Assembly: GCA_945890595.1 (NCBI GenBank)
Contig: CAMDCQ010000004.1
Span: 1-31,180, forward strand
Direction of reading: 5' to 3'
Length of the DNA stretch: 31,180 nt
From: Chitinophaga pinensis
Lineage (GTDB): Bacteria > Bacteroidota > Bacteroidia > NS11-12g > UBA9320
Shown here: positions 7,772 to 15,926 of the stretch, in pieces
Numbering within the stretch: the stretch's first letter is position 1
Layout: every line of letters begins with the position of its first letter
Notes under the pieces: generated by a model
Databases searched by the model: none
Told to the model about the DNA's origin: nothing
Seen by the model: only the letters and a program-made list of their open reading frames with translations
Made by a program: the position numbers and the translations under genes

Positions 7772-8332
7772 ATGAAACTACACACCTTAACTATCGCAGC
7801 CTGCTTCATCCTATTAATGGGAAGTTGCTCTGACAAAGAAAGCACTAAATCTGTAATCGGTTTCAAACCGGTTTATGGAGGATTAGAAGACATTCAAAAG
7901 CTAATTACAACGACCGCACCTCAGCCGCTCAAGTCAGTTGGCAAGATTTACACCTACGGTAATCTGTTGTTAATCAATGAAGTAGGGAAAGGTGTACACG
8001 TGTATGACAATCAAGACCCATCGGCACCAGTTAATCTTAAATTTATCGCTATTCCTGGCAATGTGGATGTAGCGCTAAAAGACGGCTATCTCTATGCCGA
8101 TCTTAATTTTGGTATTGTAACCTTAGATATTTCAGATTTAGATCATGTTACATTAACTAATCTAAACACGGAGTATAAGGGTAATGACATACAAAATACC
8201 CCATCTCGCAATCAAGTAGAAACGAGACCGTTAGGCAAAGTATATTTTGAATGCCCTGAAGCTAGTAAAGGAACGGTGATCACCTGGGAACTCGTTCAAA
8301 TGCCAAAACCACAGTGCTATATGAATAACTAA
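7772..8332 (+). CDS. LVIVD-repeat lipoprotein, N-terminal half (probable split propeller)
   Basis: The 186-residue product has a lipoprotein signal with lipobox LMGSC (Cys19), so it is probably anchored in the outer membrane. The mature part holds two LVIVD-type beta-propeller repeats: YTYGNLLLINEVGKGVHVYD, then GYLYADLNFGIVTLDISDL. It then ends in a segment containing GTVITWELVQMPKPQC. In single-chain Bacteroidota LVIVD lipoproteins of about 400 residues, as I recall them, these repeats are followed by more blades beginning GGSLARF. Here GGSLARF begins the mature part of the next gene instead, one base downstream. Two repeats cannot close a propeller, so this protein probably acts with its partner. 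A weak -7-like TAATATCG lies at 7744-7751. The ligand is unknown. Confidence 0.85.
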   Translation: MKLHTLTIAACFILLMGSCSDKESTKSVIGFKPVYGGLEDIQKLITTTAPQPLKSVGKIYTYGNLLLINEVGKGVHVYDNQDPSAPVNLKFIAIPGNVDVALKDGYLYADLNFGIVTLDISDLDHVTLTNLNTEYKGNDIQNTPSRNQVETRPLGKVYFECPEASKGTVITWELVQMPKPQCYMNN

Positions 8333-8333
8333 G

Positions 8334-9104
8334 ATGAAAAAAATTACACAAACCACACTTACTATACTCTTTTGTATTACCCTGATAGCCGGATGTTCAA
8401 AAGACAGTTCTTCCCCTTCTAATGACCCAACTTCCATTGATGGCGGTGGAATAACAGGAACGGGAGGCTCATTAGCACGCTTTAGCATTGTGAATGATAA
8501 CTTGTATATTCTTACTCAGAATACCTTATTCACCTATTCTCTTGCAGATAAACGTCATCCAAAATATCAGACCAGTGTATTTGTTGCTACCGGAGCAGAG
8601 ACCTTATTCTCCTTAGACAATACGCTTTTAATAGGCACGCAAAACGGGATGCTCATCTACGCATTAGATAATCCCAACAAACCAAAATATATTTCTACAT
8701 ACGCACACGTTAGAAGTTGCGACCCTGTTGTAGCTAAAGGCCAGTATGCCTATTCTACCTTGCGTGTTGCCAGTAATTGTGATCGCGGAGTTAATAGACT
8801 TGACGTTATCGATATTTTGAATATCAATTCTCCAAAACAAGTTAGTAGCTTAGACATGGAAAACCCCATTGGTTTAGGCATCACTCAAAATCATTTGTAT
8901 GTATGCGACAACAACAAGATAAAGATCTACTCACTAAGCAACCCAGAATCACCTGTTTTGCAAGGGTATACCGTTCTGACGGGTTGTTTTGACATAATCA
9001 TTAAAAACGACATCTTACTGGCTGTTGGTAAGCAGGGTGTAACACAATTTACGATAAAGAACGACGGCACATTGGAGTCCTTAAGCGTGATTACCACTGA
9101 CTAA
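8334..9104 (+). CDS. LVIVD-repeat lipoprotein, C-terminal half (probable split propeller)
   Basis: The 256-residue product has its own lipoprotein signal (MKKITQTTLTILFCITLIAGC, Cys21). A low-complexity Ser/Gly/Asp tether leads to about five LVIVD-like repeats starting at GGSLARFSIVNDNLYI. Recurring cores are LYILTQNTLFTYSL, LLIGTQNGMLIYALDNP, LDVIDILNINSP, LYVCDNNKIKIYSLSNPESP and ILLAVGKQGVTQF. The start is one base after the upstream stop. With the two repeats of the preceding protein the count reaches about seven, the number in a closed propeller. Seen: repeats, lipobox and spacing. Inferred: that the two proteins assemble or arose by splitting one gene. An extracellular or periplasmic binding role is the most that can be said. 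Confidence 0.87.
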   Translation: MKKITQTTLTILFCITLIAGCSKDSSSPSNDPTSIDGGGITGTGGSLARFSIVNDNLYILTQNTLFTYSLADKRHPKYQTSVFVATGAETLFSLDNTLLIGTQNGMLIYALDNPNKPKYISTYAHVRSCDPVVAKGQYAYSTLRVASNCDRGVNRLDVIDILNINSPKQVSSLDMENPIGLGITQNHLYVCDNNKIKIYSLSNPESPVLQGYTVLTGCFDIIIKNDILLAVGKQGVTQFTIKNDGTLESLSVITTD

Positions 9105-9131
9105 TCTAGCACGAATTCCGCATTTCATTAA

Positions 9132-9824
9132 ATGAAGAAATTAACAGCTTCACTTTTAGTATTGTTTATTTTTGGGCTTCACACTAAAGCACAAACGAAC
9201 GAGACTCCGGTGGCACCTGGCGACTACGGCATTTTCAAACTAGATGTTCTTAATTTAATGGGAATTGGCATACAAAAACTCCATGTAGGTTATGAGATTT
9301 CTCCCTTAAAGGCAAACCTCAATAATCTCCCTACCATTAATCTAAATCTGAATATTCCCTTTAACGGGCTTAATCAAATTGACATGAAATACGGGGTGGA
9401 ATTTGGAGGTGAATTGCGTTTCTACCAACGAAGACGAAACCATGATTTGCCCATCGCAGAAGGTTTGTTCCTAGGAGTGGGCATGGATGGGGGTTATGTT
9501 AGTTTTAACAGAACGGAAGAATACTACTCTAGTTTTGGAAGTGTACGAGAAATTGAAAACTCATATCAACGCGTGCGTACAGGTATATTTTTAATGATGG
9601 GATCACAGTCCAAATTAGGAGAAAAGATGTACTTTGACATAAATATGGGAATGGGTTGGAGTAACGTAAATGTGCAACAAACCAATGTGGACGATCCGGG
9701 TAGTGATTATCAAAAAAATTCAGAATATCGTGGTCCTTTCTATCTACTTTATAACGAGGGCAAAGGTCAACGTTTTTATATGCCAGTATCCATTAGCCTA
9801 GGTTATAACTTTGGCACTCGATAA
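9132..9824 (+). CDS. Probable outer-membrane beta-barrel protein of unknown function
   Basis: The 230 residues begin with a signal peptide (MKKLTASLLVLFIFGLHTKA, then QTNE). The mature part alternates short amphipathic strands with polar turns, for example INLNLNIPFNGL, YGVEFGGELRFYQR, FLGVGMDGGYVSF, RTGIFLMMGS and MYFDINMGMGWSNV. It ends with an aromatic-rich strand (FYMPVSISLGYNFGTR). That pattern suits a small outer-membrane barrel, though no named family is recognised. It is the third gene of the LVIVD operon, 27 bases after the second, so it may be the membrane partner of the lipoproteins. The end overlaps the GNAT gene by 14 bases. Confidence 0.78.
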   Translation: MKKLTASLLVLFIFGLHTKAQTNETPVAPGDYGIFKLDVLNLMGIGIQKLHVGYEISPLKANLNNLPTINLNLNIPFNGLNQIDMKYGVEFGGELRFYQRRRNHDLPIAEGLFLGVGMDGGYVSFNRTEEYYSSFGSVREIENSYQRVRTGIFLMMGSQSKLGEKMYFDINMGMGWSNVNVQQTNVDDPGSDYQKNSEYRGPFYLLYNEGKGQRFYMPVSISLGYNFGTR

Positions 9825-10311
9825 ATCAGATATTAATCACGTAACATCGAATGAGCAAATAGAACACGTTGCTCGTCTCGCACGTGAAATATGGACAGAG
9901 CATTACACCTCTATCATTGGAATAGAGCAAGTCAACTACATGCTCGATAAATTTCAATCTAACTCCGTGATCCAACAACAGATAGAAGAAGGATTGCATT
10001 ATTTCCTTTTAGGAAACGATAACCCCATTGGTTACTTGGCACTTAAAGTAGAGTCACCCGATCTTTTCGTGAGTAAGATTTACCTACTAGCGTCATTTCG
10101 CAAACATGGTTATGGTAAACTACTCATTCAATTTGCCGAGAATTTTTCACGAGAAAACCGCTGTATGCAGTTGAAACTTACGGTAAACAAATACAACTTA
10201 GCCACAATTCAAGCCTATAAAAAACTAGGTTTTACGCAAAAAAGAGACGTAGTATTTGATATAGGTAACGGATATATAATGGATGATTACGAGATGGTAA
10301 AGCCCATCTAA
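9811..10311 (+). CDS. GNAT-family N-acetyltransferase
   Basis: GNAT enzymes move an acetyl group from acetyl-CoA to an amine; the substrate here is unknown. The 166 residues hold the expected elements: helices with REIWTEHYTSIIG near 25-37, strand NPIGYLALKV, the acetyl-CoA loop R97-KHGYG-K, and LTVNKYNLATIQAYKKLGF near 123-141, a typical GNAT C-terminal motif. The start must be the TTG at 9811. The frame is closed by a TAG at 9799-9801, and no ATG, GTG or other TTG falls before the conserved region. This start lies inside the last codons of the upstream gene (14-base overlap), so translational coupling is likely. It converges on rlmD six bases later. Confidence 0.88.
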   Translation: MALDKSDINHVTSNEQIEHVARLAREIWTEHYTSIIGIEQVNYMLDKFQSNSVIQQQIEEGLHYFLLGNDNPIGYLALKVESPDLFVSKIYLLASFRKHGYGKLLIQFAENFSRENRCMQLKLTVNKYNLATIQAYKKLGFTQKRDVVFDIGNGYIMDDYEMVKPI

Positions 10312-10317
10312 CTTATT

Positions 10318-11721
10318 TTATCTTAACTCTAATAGCACTACATTTTCGGCATGATGTGTTTGTGGGAACATATCTACCGCTTGGCTTTTTACCACCTTAT
10401 ATTTAGCATCTAACATCTCTAAATCTCTAGCTTGTGTAGCAGGGTTACAGCTTACATATACGATTTTAGGTGCTGCTACGTATGCAAGATAATCGACCAC
10501 TTTAGGATGCATTCCGCTTCGAGGTGGATCGGTAATGATAATGTCTGGCTTACCATGTGCAGTATAAAAGCGCTCATTGAATACATCTTTCATGTCTCCC
10601 GCTAAAAACTCTGTATTGGTAATTCCGTTCAGTTTAGCATTGGCAATAGCCGCTTCAATCGCTTCTTCTACAATCTCTACTCCTACTGCTTTTTTGGCCT
10701 TGGTAGCTGCCACACATGTAATAGTGCCAGTACCACAATATAAATCATAGACTACATCCGTAGGCTGAATATCTGCAAATTCGATAGCTACATTGTATAA
10801 TTTTTCCGCTTGAACTGGATTGGTTTGAAAAAAGGATTTTGGAGATATGTTGAACGTTAATCCGCACAGCTCTTCTTGAATATCCGTATCTCCGCTATAA
10901 TTGATAAACTCTTGGTCAAACGTACTATCGTTCATCTTTTCATTAATACAGTAATTCAACGCTTTAGGGGAAAACTTATCGTGTATCGCTTGCATCAATT
11001 TCTGAATGTTTTGATCTTCGTTTTTAGCAAAAACGACATTAATCATCCAATCGCCTGCTTTGGTATTGCGCAACATTAAATTACGCATGAGGCCTGTATG
11101 TTCTTTCAAATCATAAAAAGACAACTCATTTTCAATACAGTAATCATAAACAAAGTTTCTAATCTGATTACCCATGTCATCTTGCAACCAGCATTTTACG
11201 ATAGGAAGCACCTTATCAAACCTACCCGGAGCATGAAAACCGAGTGCATTGGTATGTGGTAAATCTTCTATATTCTCTCCGTCATAGAGCCAGCGCTTGT
11301 TGCTAAAGGTATACTCCATCTTGTTGCGATAGAACTGTTGTTCTTTTGCTGCGATAATGGGTAATGTCTCTGCCACTTCTACTTTGCCTATTCGTTGCAA
11401 GCAATCTTGAGCCCAAGTATCTTTTAGTTCAGCTTGCGCTTTGTAGTCTATATGTTGCCATTTACATCCACCGCAAACGCCATAATGCTCACAAAAAGGT
11501 TTCACTCGCAGCTCAGACTCCTTGTGCATAGCCGTAATATTTGCCAAACTAAATCGTTTTTTACGACTTACTATTTGCACGTCTACAATATCTCCCGGCG
11601 CTCCGTATTTGACGAATATAACCTTTCCATCTACCTTGGCTAGAGCATGCCCTTCGCCCCCGGCACTAAGCAATTCTACATTCGAAAAATGTACTTGCTT
11701 ATCTTTTTTTCTTCTTCCCAA
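10318..11721 (-). CDS. rlmD: 23S rRNA (uracil-5)-methyltransferase, RlmD/RumA family
   Basis: The enzyme methylates C5 of a uridine in 23S rRNA with SAM. The 467 residues contain an N-terminal TRAM RNA-binding domain (about 10-62), four cysteines placed for the [4Fe-4S] cluster (C77, C83 and C86 in CEHYGVCGGC, plus C177), and FFQTNPVQAEKLY near 297. The SAM motif is DLYCGTGT at 326-333, followed by TDPPRSGMHP near 397. The catalytic cysteine is C425 in VSCNPATQARD, and the base candidate E459 lies in HAENVVLLEL. The exact target uridine (1939 or 747 type) is not certain from sequence. The start is a TTG at 11721, which gives the MGRRKK N-terminus common in relatives. The upstream thioredoxin-fold gene ends five bases before it, so they form an operon. 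Confidence 0.93.
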   Translation of the reverse strand: MGRRKKDKQVHFSNVELLSAGGEGHALAKVDGKVIFVKYGAPGDIVDVQIVSRKKRFSLANITAMHKESELRVKPFCEHYGVCGGCKWQHIDYKAQAELKDTWAQDCLQRIGKVEVAETLPIIAAKEQQFYRNKMEYTFSNKRWLYDGENIEDLPHTNALGFHAPGRFDKVLPIVKCWLQDDMGNQIRNFVYDYCIENELSFYDLKEHTGLMRNLMLRNTKAGDWMINVVFAKNEDQNIQKLMQAIHDKFSPKALNYCINEKMNDSTFDQEFINYSGDTDIQEELCGLTFNISPKSFFQTNPVQAEKLYNVAIEFADIQPTDVVYDLYCGTGTITCVAATKAKKAVGVEIVEEAIEAAIANAKLNGITNTEFLAGDMKDVFNERFYTAHGKPDIIITDPPRSGMHPKVVDYLAYVAAPKIVYVSCNPATQARDLEMLDAKYKVVKSQAVDMFPQTHHAENVVLLELR

Positions 11722-11726
11722 TTTAT

Positions 11727-12212
11727 TTAAGGTGTTTTTACAACAGATTTTTGATAGTTCTCTAAATCATCAAGCGTAGTATTAAATGAAGATACGTCTT
11801 GATATCCTGGCACTTGAAACATTTTTTTATTTTGAGGCACAAAGAAAAAGAACGTCGGATAACCCGATGGACTATTGTTAGAAAGTGCCATAAGTAACTG
11901 TTGACCCGTTACGGAATCTCCAGATCCAATATCGTATTTGAGTGGTAATTCTGGATTAAATTTAATTGCGATATACTTTTCATTGATGCGTTGAATAATG
12001 GTATCATTACTAAACGTTTTTTTATCCATTACCTTACACCAACCACACCATTCTGTATAACAATCTATGACCGCTATTTTACCTTCTACTTGTGCTTGCT
12101 TAAATCCTGTATTGAAATCAACCCAATTAATTTTATCATTTTTATGGTCTTCTGCGCAAGTAGCGCCAAGAATTAATGGAATAACAAACAGAAATTTTAA
12201 TGATCTCAACAT
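11727..12212 (-). CDS. Exported thioredoxin-fold protein
   Basis: The product has 161 residues. An N-terminal hydrophobic signal (MLRSLKFLFVIPLILGATC) could be a type I or an atypical lipoprotein signal; GATC is a poor lipobox. A thioredoxin-like domain follows with the CGWC active site (C56-C59, in YTEWCGWCKVMDKKTF), the cis-proline P119 in SGYPTFFFF, and a C-terminal helix. This is the thioredoxin_7/DUF255-like branch, often a periplasmic disulfide reductase or isomerase. It is co-oriented with rlmD and ends five bases upstream of it, though the functions need not be linked. A -7-like element lies on the minus strand just before the ATG. Confidence 0.87.
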   Translation of the reverse strand: MLRSLKFLFVIPLILGATCAEDHKNDKINWVDFNTGFKQAQVEGKIAVIDCYTEWCGWCKVMDKKTFSNDTIIQRINEKYIAIKFNPELPLKYDIGSGDSVTGQQLLMALSNNSPSGYPTFFFFVPQNKKMFQVPGYQDVSSFNTTLDDLENYQKSVVKTP

Positions 12213-12221
12213 TTAAGTGCA

Positions 12222-12229
12222 CGAAAATA
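12222..12229 (-). promoter_or_regulatory. Putative -7 element upstream of the thioredoxin-fold gene
   Basis: The minus strand reads TATTTTCG, which differs from TANNTTTG only in having TTCG. It lies 10 bases before the ATG at 12212, so the leader would be almost absent. I find no TTG at the expected -33 spacing. The remainder of 12230-12425 holds nothing I can identify. Confidence 0.35.
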
Positions 12230-12425
12230 ACGTAAACTACACTGTTTCATTTACACAATCCTGAAATTTACACCCGCTTGAAGTAAAATAGCCTCAAATC
12301 AATAGACGCGAGCGGTATTAAGCAGTAATCTAAGAAGGAAGCCTGCCAAAATCACCCTATGTATGACCTGATTGGAGAATGCAGACATGACTAAATTTTG
12401 ACCAACTTCACCTCCATAGAAACAC

Positions 12426-12455
12426 TTGGGCAAAGCAACAATTGCCTTATCTTCG
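12426..12455 (+). promoter_or_regulatory. Putative promoter of the DUF4175 gene (TTG-N19-TATCTTCG)
   Basis: TTG at 12426-12428 and TATCTTCG at 12448-12455 are exactly 19 bases apart, the spacing expected for Bacteroidota -33 and -7 elements. The implied start point is about 15 bases before the TTG start codon at 12477. Confidence 0.55.
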
Positions 12456-12476
12456 CGTTAACTACAGCACCCGCCC

Positions 12477-15400
12477 TTGACACCAAATGCATTAATAGAA
12501 CGACTGGAAACCTTCATCAAGAAGTACTACCAAAACCAACTTCTAAAGGGTGCTATTTTAAGTATTTCACTAATGGCTATTCTCTTTTTTGCTATTAGTT
12601 TTTTTGAATATTGGGGTAGATTCAGCATATCAACTCGTACTTCGCTTTTCTTTATTTTCCTTGCACTATGCATAGCCGTTTTAACATGGTACATTATTCG
12701 ACCTGTTTTGGGATTGATTAACGTTAACAGGCAATTTGGCATACGCGAAGCATCTTTGCTTATAGGCAATCACTTTCCAGAGGTAAAAGACAAATTACTA
12801 AACACCCTACAACTACAAGAAAGTGCTAAAAACATTGACAATTCACTATTAATAGCCAGTATTGAACAGCGCACTGCCGAACTTAAACCTATCCCTTTTA
12901 GTAATGCCATACCCTTCCAAGAAAACATCAAGTATGTAAAGTTTGCATTTCTACCCGCCGTTGCGTTGGTATTTATACTTTTGGTAAGCCCTGGATTTAA
13001 GAAGAGTAGTGAGCGATTTGTGCACTTCGGTACGCACTTTGAAATCGAAGCGCCATTTACCTTTACGAGCAATTTAAACCATTTACAGGCTATTCAAAAT
13101 CAGACCATAGACATTCCTCTGAGTATAGAAGGTAACAAAATACCGCAAGACGCTTACATTCATGTTGGCAACCAACGGTACAAAATGCAGGGCGTGACCA
13201 ATGGAAAGTTCGGCTATACCCTTAGCAACGTTCAAAAAACGGAGCGTATCTTTTTTGAAGCAGGCGGTTTTAGTAGTAAGGAATACGAACTAATGGTTTT
13301 ACTGAAGCCGAGCATAGTTGGATACAGTGCCACCATTACCTATCCCGCATACTTGGGACTTCCCAGTGAAACAGTCCGTAATATTGGAGAATTAAATGTA
13401 CCACAAGGCACCGTTATACAATGGAACTTTAATACCAAAAACGTGAAAGGACTCCACATCGCTCCTGAAGGATCTACCGTAACACCAGCTTCCAATAAAA
13501 TCTCTTTTGCACGTAAATTTATGAAATCTACGGTGCTAAAAGTACAGACTCTAAATGAGTCAGTGGCACAAGGTGACTCTATTTCATACCAAATAAATGT
13601 AACACCTGACGAGTATCCACAGATAGCCGTAGAGAGAAAGGAAGACAGTTTAAGCCAAAAGATTTATTACTTTTTGGGAGACATAAGCGATGATCACGGT
13701 TTTAGTAAGCTTACCTTTCATTACCGATTCACTAAATCATCAAAAGCAGAAAACAAAGAAAAATCAGGCGTGATGCCTGTGGGACTTACTAAAAATATCA
13801 CAACTCAAAACTTTTACCACTATTGGAATCTAAATCTTGTTGATGTACAGGCCGAGGATGAAATAGAGTACTTTTTTACGGTATGGGATAATGATGGAGT
13901 AAATGGCGTTAAAGCTACTAAATCAGAAGTTCGCACCTATAAAGCGCCTTCGCTTAAGGAGTTAAAAGAAAAAACAGAAGAAGCCAACAAAGAGATAAAA
14001 AGTGCAATGGCAGGTGCGCAAGCAGATGCCAAGCAGATGGAGAAGGAGATTAACAGTATTGAAAAAATGCTGACTGAAAAGAAAAACCTAGATTGGAACG
14101 ACAAGAAAAAAATTCAGGATTTACTCGACAAACAAAAAGAACTTGAACAGAAAATAAAAAACTCATTTGATAAAAATCTAGAAAAGAATCTCAAAGAAGA
14201 AGAGTTTAATCCTATTCAAGAAGACTTGCTCCAAAAACAAAAAGAACTTGAAAAGCTAATGGATCAAGTGCTAGACGAAGACACCCGTAAACTCATGGAG
14301 AAGATCGAAAAACTGCTTCAAGAAAACCGTAAGGATGAGCTTAAGGAAGCCCTTGATCAATTTAAATTTAACGAGAAGGAAATGAGCAAAGAAATGGATA
14401 GAATGCTCGAACTTTTTAAAGAATTAGAATTAGAAAAAAAGCTAAACGAAACCATCGATAAGTTAAACGAGCTCGCTCAAAAAGAAAAAGAGCTGAGTGA
14501 TAAATCAGAAAAAGAAAAAGGCAAAAATGAAGACTTAGCCAAAGAGCAAGAGAAGATAAAAAAAGAGTTTGATGAAGTTAAGAAGGACTTACAAGACATC
14601 CAGAAAAAAAATGAAAATCTTGAAAGTCCAATGGACTTGCCCCCTAAAGAAGAAAAGGCACAAAAGGCGAGTGACAAACTAAATGAGGCTCAGCAAAAAC
14701 AAGGCAAGGGCAAAAATAAAGAAGCCGCTGAAGATATGGATGATGCGGCAGAAAAAATGAAGGAAATGGCAGAAGAGATGCAAGAAGAGATGGAAGAAGC
14801 CATAGAAGAACAGCAAGAAGAAGACTACAATAATCTTCGTCAGATTCTTGAAAACTTAGTTCAACTTTCTTTTAATCAAGAAAAAGTAATGACGGGTTTT
14901 AAGGAAAATCAAAATTATAATCCCAAGTACATTGAACTACGACAGAGCCAACGAAAAATAAAGGACGAAACCAAAATGGTAGAAGACTCTTTGCTAGCAC
15001 TCAGTAAACGAAATATTCAGATACAATCTTTTGTAAACGAAGAGATAGCCAAGGTAAACCAAAATCTAGATAAATCTCTGGCTTATCTGGGAGAGCGAAC
15101 TACAGACTACGCCTTGGTTCATCAGCAGTATGCCATGACGGGTTACAACAATCTTGCACTTATGCTAAGTGAATCACTTAAACAAATGCAAGAGCAAATG
15201 AAGGCCCAAAAACAAAACAAAGGCAAACCAAAATCAGAGTGCAAAAAGCCTGGAGGAAATCCCAAAGACGGCAAAAATAAAAAACCAAGCGCTGGTGCCA
15301 TAAAAAAAATGCAAGATGACTTAGCCAAACAAATGAAACAGCTAGAAGAAGGTCAGAAGCAAGGCAAAGGAAAACCCGGAAGCAAAGAATTTGCTGAGAT

Positions 15401-15797
15401 GGCCGCACAACAGGCTGCCATACGCCAAAAACTACAGGACCTAAAACGCCAACTCGACAAAGAAGGTAAAGGAGGTAGTCTCGGAAATCTTAAGAAGACA
15501 GAAGACTTAATGGATGAGTTAGAAAAAGACCTGTATTACAAGAAATTGAATGCGGAAACCTTCAAAAAAATGGATTTACTCCAGGTTAAATTGAGTGAGC
15601 ACGAGAAAGCAGAACGAGAGCAAGAACAAGACAATAAGCGCACGAGTAACCAAGGACAAGACTCCCCTCGCCCTATTCCGCCGAGCATACAGAAATATCT
15701 GGACGAAAAGAAAAAAGAAACCGAACTTTTACAAAGTGTATCGCCTGAGTTGCAACCTTATTACCAAGGTAAGGTAAAGCGTTATTTTGGTACTTAA
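12477..15797 (+). CDS. DUF4175 family membrane protein with long coiled coil
   Basis: The 1106-residue protein matches the DUF4175 layout known from Bacteroidota; its function is unknown. Two transmembrane helices (about 24-43 and 55-75) and a third (about 153-171) anchor it. Beta-rich extracytoplasmic domains occupy about 175-485. A very long Lys/Glu/Gln-rich coiled coil (about 490-785) follows. The tail has further helices and Gly/Lys-rich linkers, and ends RPIPPSIQKYL...YYQGKVKRYFGT. No catalytic motif is visible. The start is a TTG at 12477: an in-frame TAA at 12459-12461 leaves no other start upstream, and the MTPNALIERLETFIKKYY N-terminus suits the family. A promoter lies just upstream. 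A structural or scaffolding envelope role is inference only. Confidence 0.88.
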   Translation: MTPNALIERLETFIKKYYQNQLLKGAILSISLMAILFFAISFFEYWGRFSISTRTSLFFIFLALCIAVLTWYIIRPVLGLINVNRQFGIREASLLIGNHFPEVKDKLLNTLQLQESAKNIDNSLLIASIEQRTAELKPIPFSNAIPFQENIKYVKFAFLPAVALVFILLVSPGFKKSSERFVHFGTHFEIEAPFTFTSNLNHLQAIQNQTIDIPLSIEGNKIPQDAYIHVGNQRYKMQGVTNGKFGYTLSNVQKTERIFFEAGGFSSKEYELMVLLKPSIVGYSATITYPAYLGLPSETVRNIGELNVPQGTVIQWNFNTKNVKGLHIAPEGSTVTPASNKISFARKFMKSTVLKVQTLNESVAQGDSISYQINVTPDEYPQIAVERKEDSLSQKIYYFLGDISDDHGFSKLTFHYRFTKSSKAENKEKSGVMPVGLTKNITTQNFYHYWNLNLVDVQAEDEIEYFFTVWDNDGVNGVKATKSEVRTYKAPSLKELKEKTEEANKEIKSAMAGAQADAKQMEKEINSIEKMLTEKKNLDWNDKKKIQDLLDKQKELEQKIKNSFDKNLEKNLKEEEFNPIQEDLLQKQKELEKLMDQVLDEDTRKLMEKIEKLLQENRKDELKEALDQFKFNEKEMSKEMDRMLELFKELELEKKLNETIDKLNELAQKEKELSDKSEKEKGKNEDLAKEQEKIKKEFDEVKKDLQDIQKKNENLESPMDLPPKEEKAQKASDKLNEAQQKQGKGKNKEAAEDMDDAAEKMKEMAEEMQEEMEEAIEEQQEEDYNNLRQILENLVQLSFNQEKVMTGFKENQNYNPKYIELRQSQRKIKDETKMVEDSLLALSKRNIQIQSFVNEEIAKVNQNLDKSLAYLGERTTDYALVHQQYAMTGYNNLALMLSESLKQMQEQMKAQKQNKGKPKSECKKPGGNPKDGKNKKPSAGAIKKMQDDLAKQMKQLEEGQKQGKGKPGSKEFAEMAAQQAAIRQKLQDLKRQLDKEGKGGSLGNLKKTEDLMDELEKDLYYKKLNAETFKKMDLLQVKLSEHEKAEREQEQDNKRTSNQGQDSPRPIPPSIQKYLDEKKKETELLQSVSPELQPYYQGKVKRYFGT

Positions 15798-15867
15798 CAC
15801 AGACACTTTTCTGAGACGAGAATAAAAGAAGATTAGGATACTGCTTATTTCTTTTTTTTAAGCGTAA

Positions 15868-15897
15868 TTTGAATGTCCGAACCATATAGTAAATTTA
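15868..15897 (+). promoter_or_regulatory. Putative promoter of the GH16 gene
   Basis: TTTG at 15868-15871 is followed after 18 bases by TAAATTTA at 15890-15897, one mismatch from TANNTTTG. The predicted leader is about 23 bases. The -7 element sits inside a TATAGT...ACTATA palindrome (15885-15903). Confidence 0.4.
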
Positions 15898-15903
15898 ACT
15901 ATA
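15885..15903. promoter_or_regulatory. AT-rich palindrome over the GH16 promoter, possible operator
   Basis: TATAGTAAATTTAACTATA has 6-base inverted arms (15885-15890 and 15898-15903) around a 7-base centre. It starts 42 bases before the GH16 ATG and covers the predicted -7 element, as a repressor site would. No regulator gene is adjacent, so this is only a candidate. Confidence 0.3.
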
Positions 15904-15926
15904 AGTCGGATTAACTGAAATATACC

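Noticed and set aside
7772..9104. The LVIVD pair as one gene broken by a sequencing frameshift
   Set aside because: The second ORF has a full lipoprotein signal and tether of its own, which a simple frameshift would not create.
12398..12598. Short plus-strand ORF overlapping the DUF4175 start
   Set aside because: It overlaps the promoter and the first membrane helix codons of DUF4175 in another frame, with no protein-like features.
14000..15480. Tandem DNA repeats in the DUF4175 gene
   Set aside because: The AAA/GAA-rich look comes from Lys/Glu coiled-coil codons; no exact repeat unit recurs in register.
15798..15867. Terminator after DUF4175
   Set aside because: A T-rich run is present near 15851-15859 but I find no stable stem before it.
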